Shown here piece after piece: positions 46,668 through 58,048 of a stretch of DNA of 64,000 nucleotides (the stretch's first letter is position 1; each line of letters opens with the position of its first letter). The DNA comes from Deinandra increscens subsp. villosa. Its lineage: Eukaryota; Streptophyta; Magnoliopsida; Asterales; Asteraceae. The notes beneath the pieces are model-generated. The model was not told where the DNA came from, made no database searches, and worked only from the letters and a program-made list of their open reading frames with translations. The translations under genes were made by a program, and so were the position numbers. Location: the NCBI GenBank assembly GCA_039602395.1, contig JBCNJP010000019.1:8510997-8574996 (forward strand), written 5' to 3'.

Positions 46668-47101
46668 TGTTGATCGAATCCTGAATCGTTACATTAATAT
46701 AAACAGATAACATAATAATAATACCTGAAGTTATCTGATTGAGATCAGCAGCAGTCATGTTGTCCATCCTGTGAGTAGCCTTGGTTCCCTTTTAGGGTGT
46801 ACGCTAATGATGGTGGTTCGTGAGGGTTCACGAATTCGTAAAGAGATAGAGCAGAGAGAGAGGGACGAATTTGATTATGGTGATTAACCCTTAATCTCTC
46901 TAATAAAGGCCCTATATATACACCCAAGGGGAAACCCTAATTCTATCATAAATGGCAATTACGTCCATCAAATAAATGCCTGATAGGGTTAATTAGGTAA
47001 CTGATTTATTAAGATAAATGATTGAGGCCATAATATATATATATATATTATATATATATACGAAACATATATATTTTAGTAAATATATATTTCGTCTAAC
47101 A
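46668..47101 (-). repeat. 3' LTR of the copia-type element
   Basis: 434 bp, ends TG...CA. Contains a TATATATA run (47029-47062) that differs in length from its partner. Confidence 0.92.
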
Positions 47102-48179
47102 TTCTCCCACTTGGCCATGTAATCATTTATAATGAGTTATTAGATAAGTCTGATCAGGGGTTAATACTCATTTTAATTTTAAACCATAATTGCAGCAGAA
47201 AAGTACAGTCATAGAATTGACTATCCAACTCAAGACCCCGATTAATCATACTACAACCCCAAATTTAAAATTCAACTTAAAATCAGAATCAATTACAGAA
47301 AATAAGCCCTTAACGTTGATTTATAATAAAACTGTCTATATGTCCCATTAGGCATGCATAACATATTTAGAGACAATAAATCAAAACGGATGAGGAATAA
47401 TTAATAATTAGTCATTCATATTGTAATATGCTTGGTCATTAGTAAACCTCGTCTTTATTGATGAGCTCTTAAAAGACTTATGAAGATAGACCTTAAGTTA
47501 TAGGATCCTTAAGCATATCATGAATGTTTTCAATACAAGGACTTAGTTTCCTCTATTTGTTCTTAAATGAACAATAATCTTGTATCGAAAATTTAATGCA
47601 GCTCCGCTCAAAAATGTTATTGTTTTAAGAGATTAGGGTAGCTGAGTTTATCACAGTAAGTCTTCAATATGTTATATTGGATTTATGGAATTATGAGTCT
47701 ACTGATAAATTTACCAACAACATCCAGTGACAAATTATGTCATAATAACTTAGGTTGTTGTTATCAGTTTCTTATGACTCCTCAATGATCCATTAGATAA
47801 ATCTGTCCGCAGACATAAGGATATACCCCTGAGTTGACATTTCATATCCTTTGAATAAAATAAAGTCAAAATTTAGAGATAGTCAACTATTTTTTTAAGT
47901 TTTCTCACTTCTTCTATAGTTCAAATTATAGTCTTTCGTTTCTTATAGATATTGAAATGACATCTTAGATGCTTTATGGTACACTAAACTTAGAAAATGA
48001 TTTTCATCATTTCTAGTATTTCAGCAATGAAGGCAATATCTTAAAACGAGTATAGACTTGAACATAAGATTTAATTACTTAAACCTTTATTAGTAATCTC
48101 CTTTAGTTACTAGATTTACAGACTAAGAGCAACGTTGCATGTTGTAATGTGTTCAACACATGGTTAAACCTAATAAGAC

Positions 48180-49160
48180 TTAATTAATGTCTTATTAGTT
48201 TGATCTTGATGTATTTTGATGCTTATTGCATAAGAAGCATCTTCAAGATTTTAATATCAAAATTATGCGAGAATAAGTCGCTTTGACTCATGCAACAAGA
48301 CTAATATATTCCTTGCCTAAAAATAATGTATATAAGGGCAAGTATTGTATTAGTTGCTCCCACTCATCTTAAGATAGGCCCATTTTATACACTTATTATT
48401 GATGAAGAATGATTACATTTATAACTTTATCAAACTTTGAATATCACTTGTAAGTTTGCTTATATTAACCCTTTATATGAATTTACTCATCTTAAAGACT
48501 AAGTGTTCTTTAACTTTCATGTTTGAAACCTTGAGTTTTGGTTATGAACATGTCTTTATGTTAAGTGAGTATTAAGGAAAGATATTCATAAGTCCGTTAA
48601 ATGTCACTCGTAATTATGAGTGAGTAATAAGGACAATGATGATCTCTCAAAGAACCCTTTAGAAAAGGAATTCTTAACTTGTTAATAGCCTTTAGAAACC
48701 AACCATGGTTTATAACGTTCAATTTCTCCTTTTAGATTGCAGTTTAGCTATGGAAAAACTAAATTTCTAACGTTATTCTGATTTAGGGAGTTAAGCTCAT
48801 TATAGCTTTATTCCATCAGATGATTGATTGCTAATAGTGGCTTTAGTATAAGAGATATGATTAGTAATCTTTCCAATATTCATGTAAGCTTTATTAAGGT
48901 AGGTTTCATCATCATCATGATATGGAGGTTATATTAGTTGATCAGATTTTTATCAACGATGCATGACAATTGTCATTATAATTAATATATGTTGTTATCT
49001 GATTTGGTAATTCCTCCATGAAGATTGATCAATAAGTTGATTTCTCATCGACTTTGCATTAAGTAAGGTCGGAATCAAAATGAGCAATCGTTTCAAGTTA
49101 TTACTTGATGACCTACTAAGTTGGATCTAACGGGTTGAAGCAAAGTGTGTTAGTCGTTTC
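48180..49160 (-). pseudogene. Eroded copia reverse transcriptase
   Basis: DNA-level similarity to the intact-frame RT at 32713-33628 in the same order. Shared words include TCGCTTTGACTCATGCAACA, GTTGCTCCCACTCATCTTAA, TGCATAAGAAGC and CTAAGTGTTCTT. The frame is destroyed by many substitutions and small indels. Confidence 0.8.
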
Positions 49161-51416
49161 ATAGTTTCCTCTTGAGAATATAAGTCAGGTATATTATGAG
49201 TAACATTATTTTCTAAGTGTGTGGAAGTGGATCAGTGTTATCGCAGCGTGGTGTACAAGAGGTGTAATCGGAGTTAAATTCAGAGTTAAATTTAACTTTG
49301 TCTCTCCCACCGCCTCTTGTACTTTTAGGCAAGTCATGGATAAGGACTTTTCACTGCTCCCACTGACCTCAGAAGACAAGTCATAGATAAGGACTTGGAC
49401 TACTCCCACTAATCTTAGAATTCCTTAGGAACTTGGCATGCAACATGCTTAGTGTTGAGGATCGTTAAGGTTTAATTGCGGCTAACAACCAAATATATGT
49501 TTTATACCTGGTTGCCTTCATGTCCGAATTTTAGAATGAATTCTTAGGGACATTTTAGGTAACCTTGTTTAGCATATGAGTTGTTGTATTTAGAGCCTTG
49601 GTCTATAGGAATAGATGTATAACTTAGATGACATATTTGTTATCATGTTTATAAGGATACTTAGATGCATAACTTAATGATGTATCTTTAGAAGTATCAT
49701 ACATGATCTATTGGTTCACTCTACTATAGTCCTAGCGGATTAAGAGTGTTACCATTATTTGTATGTCAATCTAAGTATTTATTCTATTAGATCTAATCTC
49801 ACAACTTTCATTTTATGGTTAGTTGATTTTCAACTTTATCCATAAAAGTTCTAGGTGAGAAAGATGTTCCTATGTAATTAAATACAAGAATAAATAATCA
49901 GTTATGTGAGTGATAAATGACTTATGCCCTTGTATTCCATTTTTGGGATAAGATCCACTAATTTGTTTGAGTTTTGGTAAGTTAGAACTCTTAGTGGAAC
50001 CTTGCATCTTCCTTTAACACATGTATTCACTTTGTTAGATTCTCACTTTATGTGATAACAAAGATTATGAACGTGAATTATCTAGTTATAATTTATAAAG
50101 ATTTCAATCCACTGGAACATAACTAAACAATTATAACCAACAACTATGAGAGTTTAAGATAACAGTGACTTTGTCATAGCCATATGAAACCTTATAACCG
50201 TCAATGTCTTACTTTAGCAATGATACTAAGTTCCAAGTGATGTTGGATCATAATAAGGTATCATAAAGTGTAATACAATGGTAGTTTTTTTTTTTTTTTT
50301 TTTATGGTTTGTACAACTTTGACATTAATTTTGTCATTTACTCTCATTATAGTTGTTGTTTGGTTTATTTCTAGTGCATTGATTGTAAGAGATCTTTATA
50401 ATACTAGTTTTAATTCACTATGTTAGTTTGGAAAAAATTAATGGGCACATTTATCATTATTGATTATTCCTTGTTAGCCAATTGTTCCATTAAGGATTTA
50501 GAACTGGAAGTTTTCTTGTATTTTGTTTTAGATATTAGAACTATCCTCCTTATTTAAGTTAATTTAATTGTATAAGGGTTTAATGATTGTGAGGTGAACA
50601 AATCTGCTTTTCTAGTTTAAGGCATTGTTTATCCTTTACACACAATGTTGTCATACACTCGCTTTCCGTTGTTACTTGTGAGTGATGATTTAAAATGAAA
50701 AATGTTTAAGTGCGCTAAGAAAGGAATCATTATAAAATGCTCTAGAAAAGTTTATCTTGAAACATGTGTAAGCCCTTTAAGGGTCATGTTTTCAATTATT
50801 ATGATGTGTTTACTAAATCATTAACCTAATTTTCACTTTATATATAAGGCATCATTAGATGTAAAGTGAGTTCTTTTAAAATTTTATTAGTTACACGATG
50901 TTTAGATTAAGAAATCTGAAACATCTCCCCTGCTAGCATTGTTTAAAGGGATTTTGATTATCATGATAGACTTTACTCACTTTTAATGTTCTAGTTGTAA
51001 AACCTTATATCATAGAGAGTCATTAAGAGTGTTTTGTCTTAAGAGATAATCAAAATCATTATGATGAGAGGAAAACATTTATAGAAACATTTAGTGATTA
51101 TAAATTTAGAGTGGATTCGTTATGGAGATTAAAAGTTATATTAGTTCAAAAGAAGATCTAAGAGTAATTCTATGGGGTACTTAAAAATGAAGGCACAACA
51201 ATAATGCATAATGATTAACGCATAATCTTAAATTAAGGCGTAATAATAAATAAAGTACAATTATAAAACAAAAGAAGATGTGATATAGTCTGTTATATCA
51301 CCAAATTAACAGACTAGTTAGGTTCTACTTAAATGAATTGGCTTTCGTGTTGGTTACTTGCCTATCACTTAAGCATTATGAACTAAATAATGGTATGTAC
51401 ATAAAGTGATATAGCA

Positions 51417-51860
51417 CATCAGCGTTGGCCAGAAATAATACACCTAAGCTTTTATGTACAAATTAGGTTCGCTGAATACAGGTGCAACTCATCAGCGTTG
51501 GCCAGAAGAGAAACACTTGTATAAGAAAGGCGAATGCTTAATTCTTAGTTGATAATCATTATAAAAATAACGAATCAGCGTTGGCCAGAATCGAGGTTTT
51601 AAAGATGTTATCAATTTAAGCGAATAAATTAGTTTAATTCAAATAAGTCAACTTGTATTGTAAAGTTAAGTAACATTAGTCAAGGTAGTAAATTAGCGTT
51701 GGCCAGAATTACCACTTTTGAAGATGTGATTAACTTAATTAAGACAAGTTAATAAAGTAATCTAATTCGATTGTAAATCAGCTACAATAAGTTTACTTGT
51801 GAGATGAAGTTAAATGACATTATGTAGGTAACAAATCAGCGTTGGCCAGAATTGAAAAAT
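51417..51860 (-). repeat. Five spaced copies of a 17-bp leader motif
   Basis: ATCAGCGTTGGCCAGAA (one copy ATTAGC...) at about 51420, 51490, 51571, 51692 and 51835, separated by unlike sequence of 70-143 bp. The fragment at 25601-25888 has four copies as ATCAGCTTTGGCCAGAA on its minus strand. Confidence 0.9.
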
Positions 51861-51979
51861 TATTAGATGTCTGTGTATTAACTATGAATAAGACAAGTAA
51901 ATTAGTTATCTGATTTTAATTGGTGTTAGGTTTTGTAAAACATAAGTTTGTAAGGTTTATACAAAACAAAATTAATATT

Positions 51980-52520
51980 AAGCCCCAATCGAGAAGGGGG
52001 TACCCGATCGGAAAGGGTGTTTCCGATCAAAAAGGTGTTTTCGATCGGAAATAGCGGTTTTCGATCAATAAAGAAGGTTTTCGATCGAAACTGGTCTGAG
52101 CGGTCGAAAAATAGTAACCGATCGGAAAGGGTATTCGATCGAAAAGTGATTTTTCGATCCGTATTGAGGTTTTCGATCGAAAAACTAAAGGATCGAGAAA
52201 CAGACTTTTCGATTGGGCAGAGTAACGGCTTAGTCGAGAAGCATTGCCGGATCGAAAAGTACACTTTTCGATCGAAAAACGGGACAAAGCCACACATTCC
52301 GATCGAAAAGCTTATGAGTGGTCGAAGTAGACTTCTCGATCGAAAAGCCTTAGCTGATCGAAAAGTCGATTGAGAAGTCTATTCGTGGGTCGAAAAGCTA
52401 TATTTTTTCGATCGAGAAAACGGGACAAAGCCACAGTTTCGATCGAAAAATAAGAGTTTAGTTTGAAAGTGAGCTTTTTGATCGAAATTGGGATTTCGAT
52501 CGAAAAGATAAAACTTTTAC
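51980..52520 (-). repeat. Array of TTTTCGATCG-type units in the leader
   Basis: More than twenty degenerate units built on CGATCGAAAAG or its complement, between the primer-binding site and the former gag. The matching array at 25186-25385 shows this is a family trait. Confidence 0.9.
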
Positions 52521-52731
52521 CGAAAACAAATTAGGGTTTTAGCAAGTTTTCAAAAAATTGAAACCGATTTCGGTTTTGAATTTTGATGTTAGAAACCGAT
52601 TTATTGATTAGAACGAATTAGGGTTTCGGATTTTAATTTAGGTTTCGAAAACCCTTTTTTTGATTCGAAAATTATTAGGTAAACGGATTCAGACTAAGAT
52701 TCGATTGAGCAACACACGCTCTGATACCACA

Positions 52732-53156
52732 TGTTGATCGAATCATGAATCGTTACATTAATATAAACAGATAACATAATAATAATACCTGAAGTTATCT
52801 GATTGAGATCAGCAGCAGTCATGTTGTCCATCCTGTGAGTAGCCTTGGTTCCCGTTTAGGGTGTACGCTAATGATGGTGGTTCGTGAGGGTTCACGAATT
52901 CGTAAAGAGAGAGAGAGAGCAGAGAGAGAGGGACGAATTTGATTATGATGATTAACCCTTAATCTCTCTAATAAAGTCCCTATATATACACCCAAGGGGA
53001 AACCCTAATTCTATCATAAAGGACAATTACGTCAATCAAATAAATGCCTGATAGGGTTAATTAGGTAACTGATTTATTAAGATAAATGATTGAGGCCATA
53101 ATATATATACGAAACATATATATATATATTTTAGTAAATATATATTTCGTCTAACA
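52732..53156 (-). repeat. 5' LTR of the copia-type element
   Basis: 425 bp, adjacent to the primer-binding site. Differs from the 3' LTR mainly in GA- and TA-repeat lengths. Confidence 0.92.
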
Positions 53157-53161
53157 CAACC

Positions 53162-53927
53162 ATTATATTTTAAAAACTAGTGATTATTGAAAATTATTTC
53201 TTTGATTATTTTGACATGGTTCTTCACATGCCAAAAAAGCAGCATGGAAAGCACAACGTTTCCACATCACTACGGTACAAACTACAAAGTTCTATTTAAT
53301 TGTTTTCTACTTTGTAAGGCTATTCTACGAATTGTGATCATCATCGTAAATTACTAAATCTCAATAATAGCAAAGTTAAGGTAGTGTATAAGGAGAGTAA
53401 GATATATATAGTCTTATCTGCATCCTATAGGAATAAACATGTTGTTTTCAGTGAGATCCCTGGCTTTGTAGTTTTGGATCAAACATTGAACATAAGACAC
53501 ATAACACTCAATAAATAGGGACAAAGACCGATTGATATATGTACCCCTTGTCTTCCGGCTATCAACTTCACCACATGATGTATGATTAACCGCCCATTAC
53601 TCTCAACGTTATTTTCACAAAATTAGTAAAATAACGTTAAAATTGCAATTTCATTTTTACTTTTAAGGACCCTATTCTAAAAGTATAGTTTGTTACTTTG
53701 TTATCTCTAACGTTTACATATTTTACTGTCTTTTCTATATTAATTCTATATTAATTGTATATTAACGTCACCTCACTTAACCATAAAAATTGGTTATTTT
53801 CGTATCTATTCCCTCCCTCAAAATTTTAAGTTGTACATGGTGCTACATTAGATTTAGACCAATGTACTTTAAATTATCTTGGCATCGTTATTTGTTGATA
53901 CTTAAGTCTAAATACAACATCTCATAC
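53162..53927. other. Gene-free stretch
   Basis: AT-rich, resumes the sequence that the LTR element split at CAACC. No gene or element recognised. Confidence 0.5.
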
Positions 53928-54109
53928 AACAACAACAACAACAACGTACCCAGTAAAATCCCATTAATAGCATTAGATACTATTAGTAGGGTCTGGGGAG
54001 GGTGTGATGTAGGCAGACTTTACCTCCATCCCGAAGGATGAAGAGGCTGCTTCTAGAGAGACCCCCAGCTCCGAACCACAGACAAACTTGTCAGTAGGGA
54101 AAAAAAAAT

Positions 54110-54155
<46 letters not shown>

Positions 54156-54682
54156 TAATAATAATAATAAATAAATAGATAAATAGATAAATTAAAAGGC
54201 AGATAATTAAATAAAATGCATATAAAACTGAAAGGATAGGGAATAAATAAAAAATAATAAATAAATAAATAAATAATATAAATAAATAAACTATATATAT
54301 ATAAAATAAAAATACAATAGAATAAAACACAAAAAAAAGGAAATTAAAATAAATAGATAAATATAATGAAAATAAAATAACCATCTACCCTAAAAGTCAT
54401 TAGCCTTAATCCTACGTCTCCATGAGATCCTATCCTCGACCATATCCTCAGAGAGGTGCAGGTCCAACAAATCCATCCTAATACGTTCCTCCCACGTCAG
54501 CTTAGGTCTACCTCTCGCTCTCCTCCCCTCGACCCTGAGACCCTCCACCGAACGAACTGGCGCAGTCAACTGCCTCCTCTTCACGTGTCCAAACCATCGC
54601 AATCTTCCCTCACGTATCTTCTCTGAGATACTATGAACTGCAAATCTTTCCCGGAAGACCTCATTTCTAATTCGGTCCAAAT
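53928..54682 (-). mobile_element. RTE-type LINE, 3' end only
   Basis: The minus-strand ORF from 54680 reads LDRIRNEVFRERFAVHSISE, REGRLRWFGHVKRRQLTAPV and RARGRPKLTWEERIRMDLLD to the stop at 54390. This is the conserved C-terminus of plant RTE-type LINE proteins. After an (ATT)n tract come the family 3' UTR words (GAAGCAGCCTCTTCATCC, CTCCCCAGACCCTACT) and a terminal TTG repeat at 53930-53946. It is 5'-truncated at 54682. No target duplication was fixed. Confidence 0.88.
54108..54390. repeat. AAT/AAATA low-complexity tract
   Basis: (AAT)n followed by AAATA-type repeats within the RTE 3' UTR. The polyisoleucine ORF across it is spurious. Confidence 0.85.
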
Positions 54683-55173
54683 TTTAGCGGATGTCTTTAT
54701 ATACTATAAGGATTAAAACCTTATGTTTTTATCACTTTTCGGACACTTTGGAAATTACTCGTAAAAATGGTTAAAAATAAATAATTAACAAATATATATA
54801 TATATTATAAAACTTGATATTTTATTATAAACCTCATCAATATATATATATATATGCATATACATATATATATATATATGTATATATATATATTTATATA
54901 TATATATACATATGCTTTATAAATATATTTTGTATATTTATATATAAATATACATTTTAAAACATATATATATATGTGTATAAATCTATTTCAACACATA
55001 AATCTATAAACATATATATACATAATATAACATAAATATTTACATATATTTAACTAATATCATAAACATATACCTTATAACTTCTAAACAAACTATATTC
55101 ACAAATTATATTTAGAACTCGCGCAGACCGGAAGGGTAAACACCTGTACACTGGGGTTTCTGGCAAAGCGAGG
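54683..55173 (+). other. AT-rich 5' part of the host gypsy LTR (start uncertain)
   Basis: TATATA-rich sequence leading to a GC-richer patch at 55110-55173, which continues across the insertion at 61250. The LTR must begin somewhere here or to the left. No TG start could be fixed. Confidence 0.45.
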
Positions 55174-55601
55174 TGTAGGTCCGGAAATCTCCCAAACACA
55201 CGATATAATGATCTAACACGAGTGCGGAATCCTCGTGAGAGATTGATTCAAGAAAATAGTAGATGAAGAGATTAGATCTTAGAGAAAGATCGAATCTTGA
55301 ATGGAAATCCGTCTACTATGAAGCTTAGAACACCGATCGGAATCACACACACAAACAAGAAATCGTAAATAGGTTCTCCCAAAGCTTACTTGATCATAAA
55401 CATGAGGTGGTATTTATACCACCTCTTACAACCTAATGGGCTAATCATAAACCCAATAAGCCCAATCATAAACCCAAGCTCATGCCCAATCTAATAGTAA
55501 ACTCGCCTAAACATAATAAAACTAGCCTACTAATCTAATTAAACCCTCTAAGCCCAGCCCAACTTATTTAATATTACAAGCCTCATAATCTAGCCTCTAC
55601 A
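55174..55601 (-). repeat. 3' LTR of the gag-only element
   Basis: 428 bp. No difference from 60822-61249 was found by eye. Confidence 0.95.
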
Positions 55602-57570
55602 ATCTTCCCCTAGGCTTGTGATATTAAATGCCTTCGATCTTTGAAATCCTTCTTCTTGAGTGGCTGGCATAGATGCTGATGAAGATTCTTTCCGCAGAAA
55701 TCTTCAATGGGTTTCTTGACGGGCACTTGGGACTTCCTCTTGATCAGCATCAGCTTGAACTTCTTGAAATGAACAAGTTAATAAGAGGAGGATTCTCATT
55801 GACTTGCTTCTCTTGAAAGAATTGGTTCTTGCTGAATCTTCGGTAACTGTCTTGAATCTTCAAAACAATTTGAGGTTGAATTTTGAAAAACCTCTAACTG
55901 TGAAAACCTTGATTGTTGAACTTCAAACTTTATGAACTCTGACTGCTCTCTGTATCATTTTCTTTTTCAAAGATTGATTTGAAATCTTCAGCTTCCCCTA
56001 AACTTGTGAGCATTTTCTTTGAAAAACTTTTGAAGCTTTTGGATACTTGTAAAGACACCAACAACTTCCCCTGAATAGTTGCTTAAACAGATGGAAGTCT
56101 TGTCCGGCTGGTTCTTTAACTTGAGCAGGAGCAACATCTTTCTATCATCAACCTGTCTGACACACATTTCAAAAAATATACTCCACCAGACATTTGATGA
56201 CTGGTCTTTGGGTTAGGAGGTAATTATCATCTGTTCAGTTGATTCAAATTAACATAATTTTAACCAAAAACCCTAATATAGATTACGGGTTTTCTATAAA
56301 ACTTCCCCTGAACCCAAGACCTCTAAAGACTTCCCCTTAGCTGAATACTTCCCCTCAGCTAAGGACTTCCCTTGAGATAATACATATTATCCTCGAGTTC
56401 CCTTCGGATACTATGTATTATGGAAGTCTTTTCGGATAATACTTATTATCCTCCCTCCTTCCCCTAAAAATTTGTCAAGATCTGACGGAGGAAGTCTTTT
56501 CCTTTAGATAATAAGTATCATCCTCGAGTTCCCTTCGGATAATACTTATTATCCCATACTCCTTCCCCTAAAAATTTGGCAAGATCTGTCGGGGGCATAT
56601 TGTCATGCATTAAAACCCATGAAAAACACATTTTGACTTCTCAAATCAACCTGGCCAAGACGAAAACACACCAAAAAGAACTAAATGACTCACACACGAA
56701 AGATATAAACCAAACATGAGAAAGTTTACAAGGGATCAAACCGTATGAATCTGACTGAGGAACCCTTTTCAGCTTCAGTTACTCAACTAGTCCAAGTGAT
56801 TGCCGGTATGTTTGTCCGCTTTAAACTCAAACCCGTTTAATCCCAACCGAATGCGTCATTGTTAATATAGTACAATATTACCGTCATGTTTAATTGTCCC
56901 CACACCCAAGCGTACACAGCAAAACCTACCCAACCTCAGAGTTTATTGAGGATTCACAAACCCCCAACTTGAGGAACCATGCAACACCGTTATGACTACC
57001 ACTTATTTCATTAATCATCAGTCGGTGATCAGGTCGGCTGCTAAGCACGCAAAGAAGACCAACTGAGTGATTATTTATTCTCTTTTCTTTTTCATTTTCT
57101 TTTTCTTTTCTTTTTCTTTTCTTTTTCTTTTTCTTTTTCCTTTCTTTTTCATTTTCTTTTGCTCTGTGGTGTTGTCATAACAGCAGAAACATGGCGTGTG
57201 AGAGAGTGAATACTAGGTATAACTACCACTCTCAACCCGTTTTTGCCGGGACTCAGTTTTTTAAACCATGCAACCTGGGATGGGAAACTAAACATATATA
57301 TCTTTTAAGTTCACAGCACTTTCATTGGAGGTCATAAGTTTAGGTCGAGCCTACCGAGCATATCACCGTGGAGCTTGCCTTTCACTTCCGCCTTACGCGT
57401 GTCAGCCATCTCCAACCCGTGCATTCAATTTACTTCCCCTAAGCTTCTCAGAAACAAGGCACAAACAATTAAAAATTGAAAAGCACACTATTTTTGAGGG
57501 GTCAACATTTTCATCTTTTCCATTTCTTCCCCTTGCTTTTTGATTTTTAATGTCACAATTTTGTGAGCAT

Positions 57571-57619
<49 letters not shown>

Positions 57620-58048
57620 TAAACAAATAAACAAAACACACAAACATACTTAAAAGAACAAAACACAAAATTTTGAAGATATCTGGCCAAGCTAACTTTC
57701 AAAGTATTGATTTGAAAAATTTTAGAAAATTGGGTTTCATGACATGCACACTTCATTGCATTTGAAGTCAAACACTTAATCAATCAAGTGAAAATTTTAA
57801 AAAGATTTGACCCAAAACACCATTTGCTGCCTCATCATTCAAACAACCAAGTTAAGAACAGTACCTTTCATGCTGAATTTTACCTTTTACCTCTCAAAGA
57901 GACATATCCTCCAATGTATAACTTACTTGTGAAGATTTGAAGATACGTCTCCTAAAATGTGCCTGGAACAATCACTTATCAACAAACAAATTAGTAATAA
58001 AAACTTTAGTGATAATCCTCCATGATCGTTCCTGCACAGAGTGAGAGA
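55602..58048 (-). other. Non-coding 3' interior of the gag-only element
   Basis: No pol. Contains repeated GGATAATACTTATTATCC-type palindromic words with CTTCCCCT spacers (56330-56590), a TTTTC/TTTCT pyrimidine tract (57076-57165, purine on the element's sense strand) and a (TA)n run (57573-57615). Confidence 0.7.

Larger units (their letters stand above)
46668..53156 (-). mobile_element. Complete copia-type LTR element, coding-dead, TSD CAACC
   Basis: Two direct LTRs (46668-47101 and 52732-53156, TGTTGATCG...GTCTAACA) are flanked by CAACC (46663-46667, 53157-53161). The primer-binding site next to the right LTR reads, on the minus strand, TGGTATCAGAGCG (52718-52730), complementary to initiator-Met tRNA, and a purine tract (AAGTGGGAGAA) abuts the left LTR. 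The element therefore runs right to left. The interior shows copia homology (see the RT entry) but no ORF over about 70 codons. The LTRs differ by roughly eight substitutions plus AT-repeat length, near 98% identity. Confidence 0.93.

Noticed and set aside
51417..51860. Regularly spaced identical 17-bp motif that looks CRISPR-like.
   Set aside because: The genome is eukaryotic, the spacers vary from about 70 to 143 bp, there are no cas genes, and the same motif set is part of an LTR-element leader.
54091..54384. ORF of 97 codons rich in Ile and Tyr.
   Set aside because: It is the translation of an (ATT)n tract in an RTE 3' UTR.
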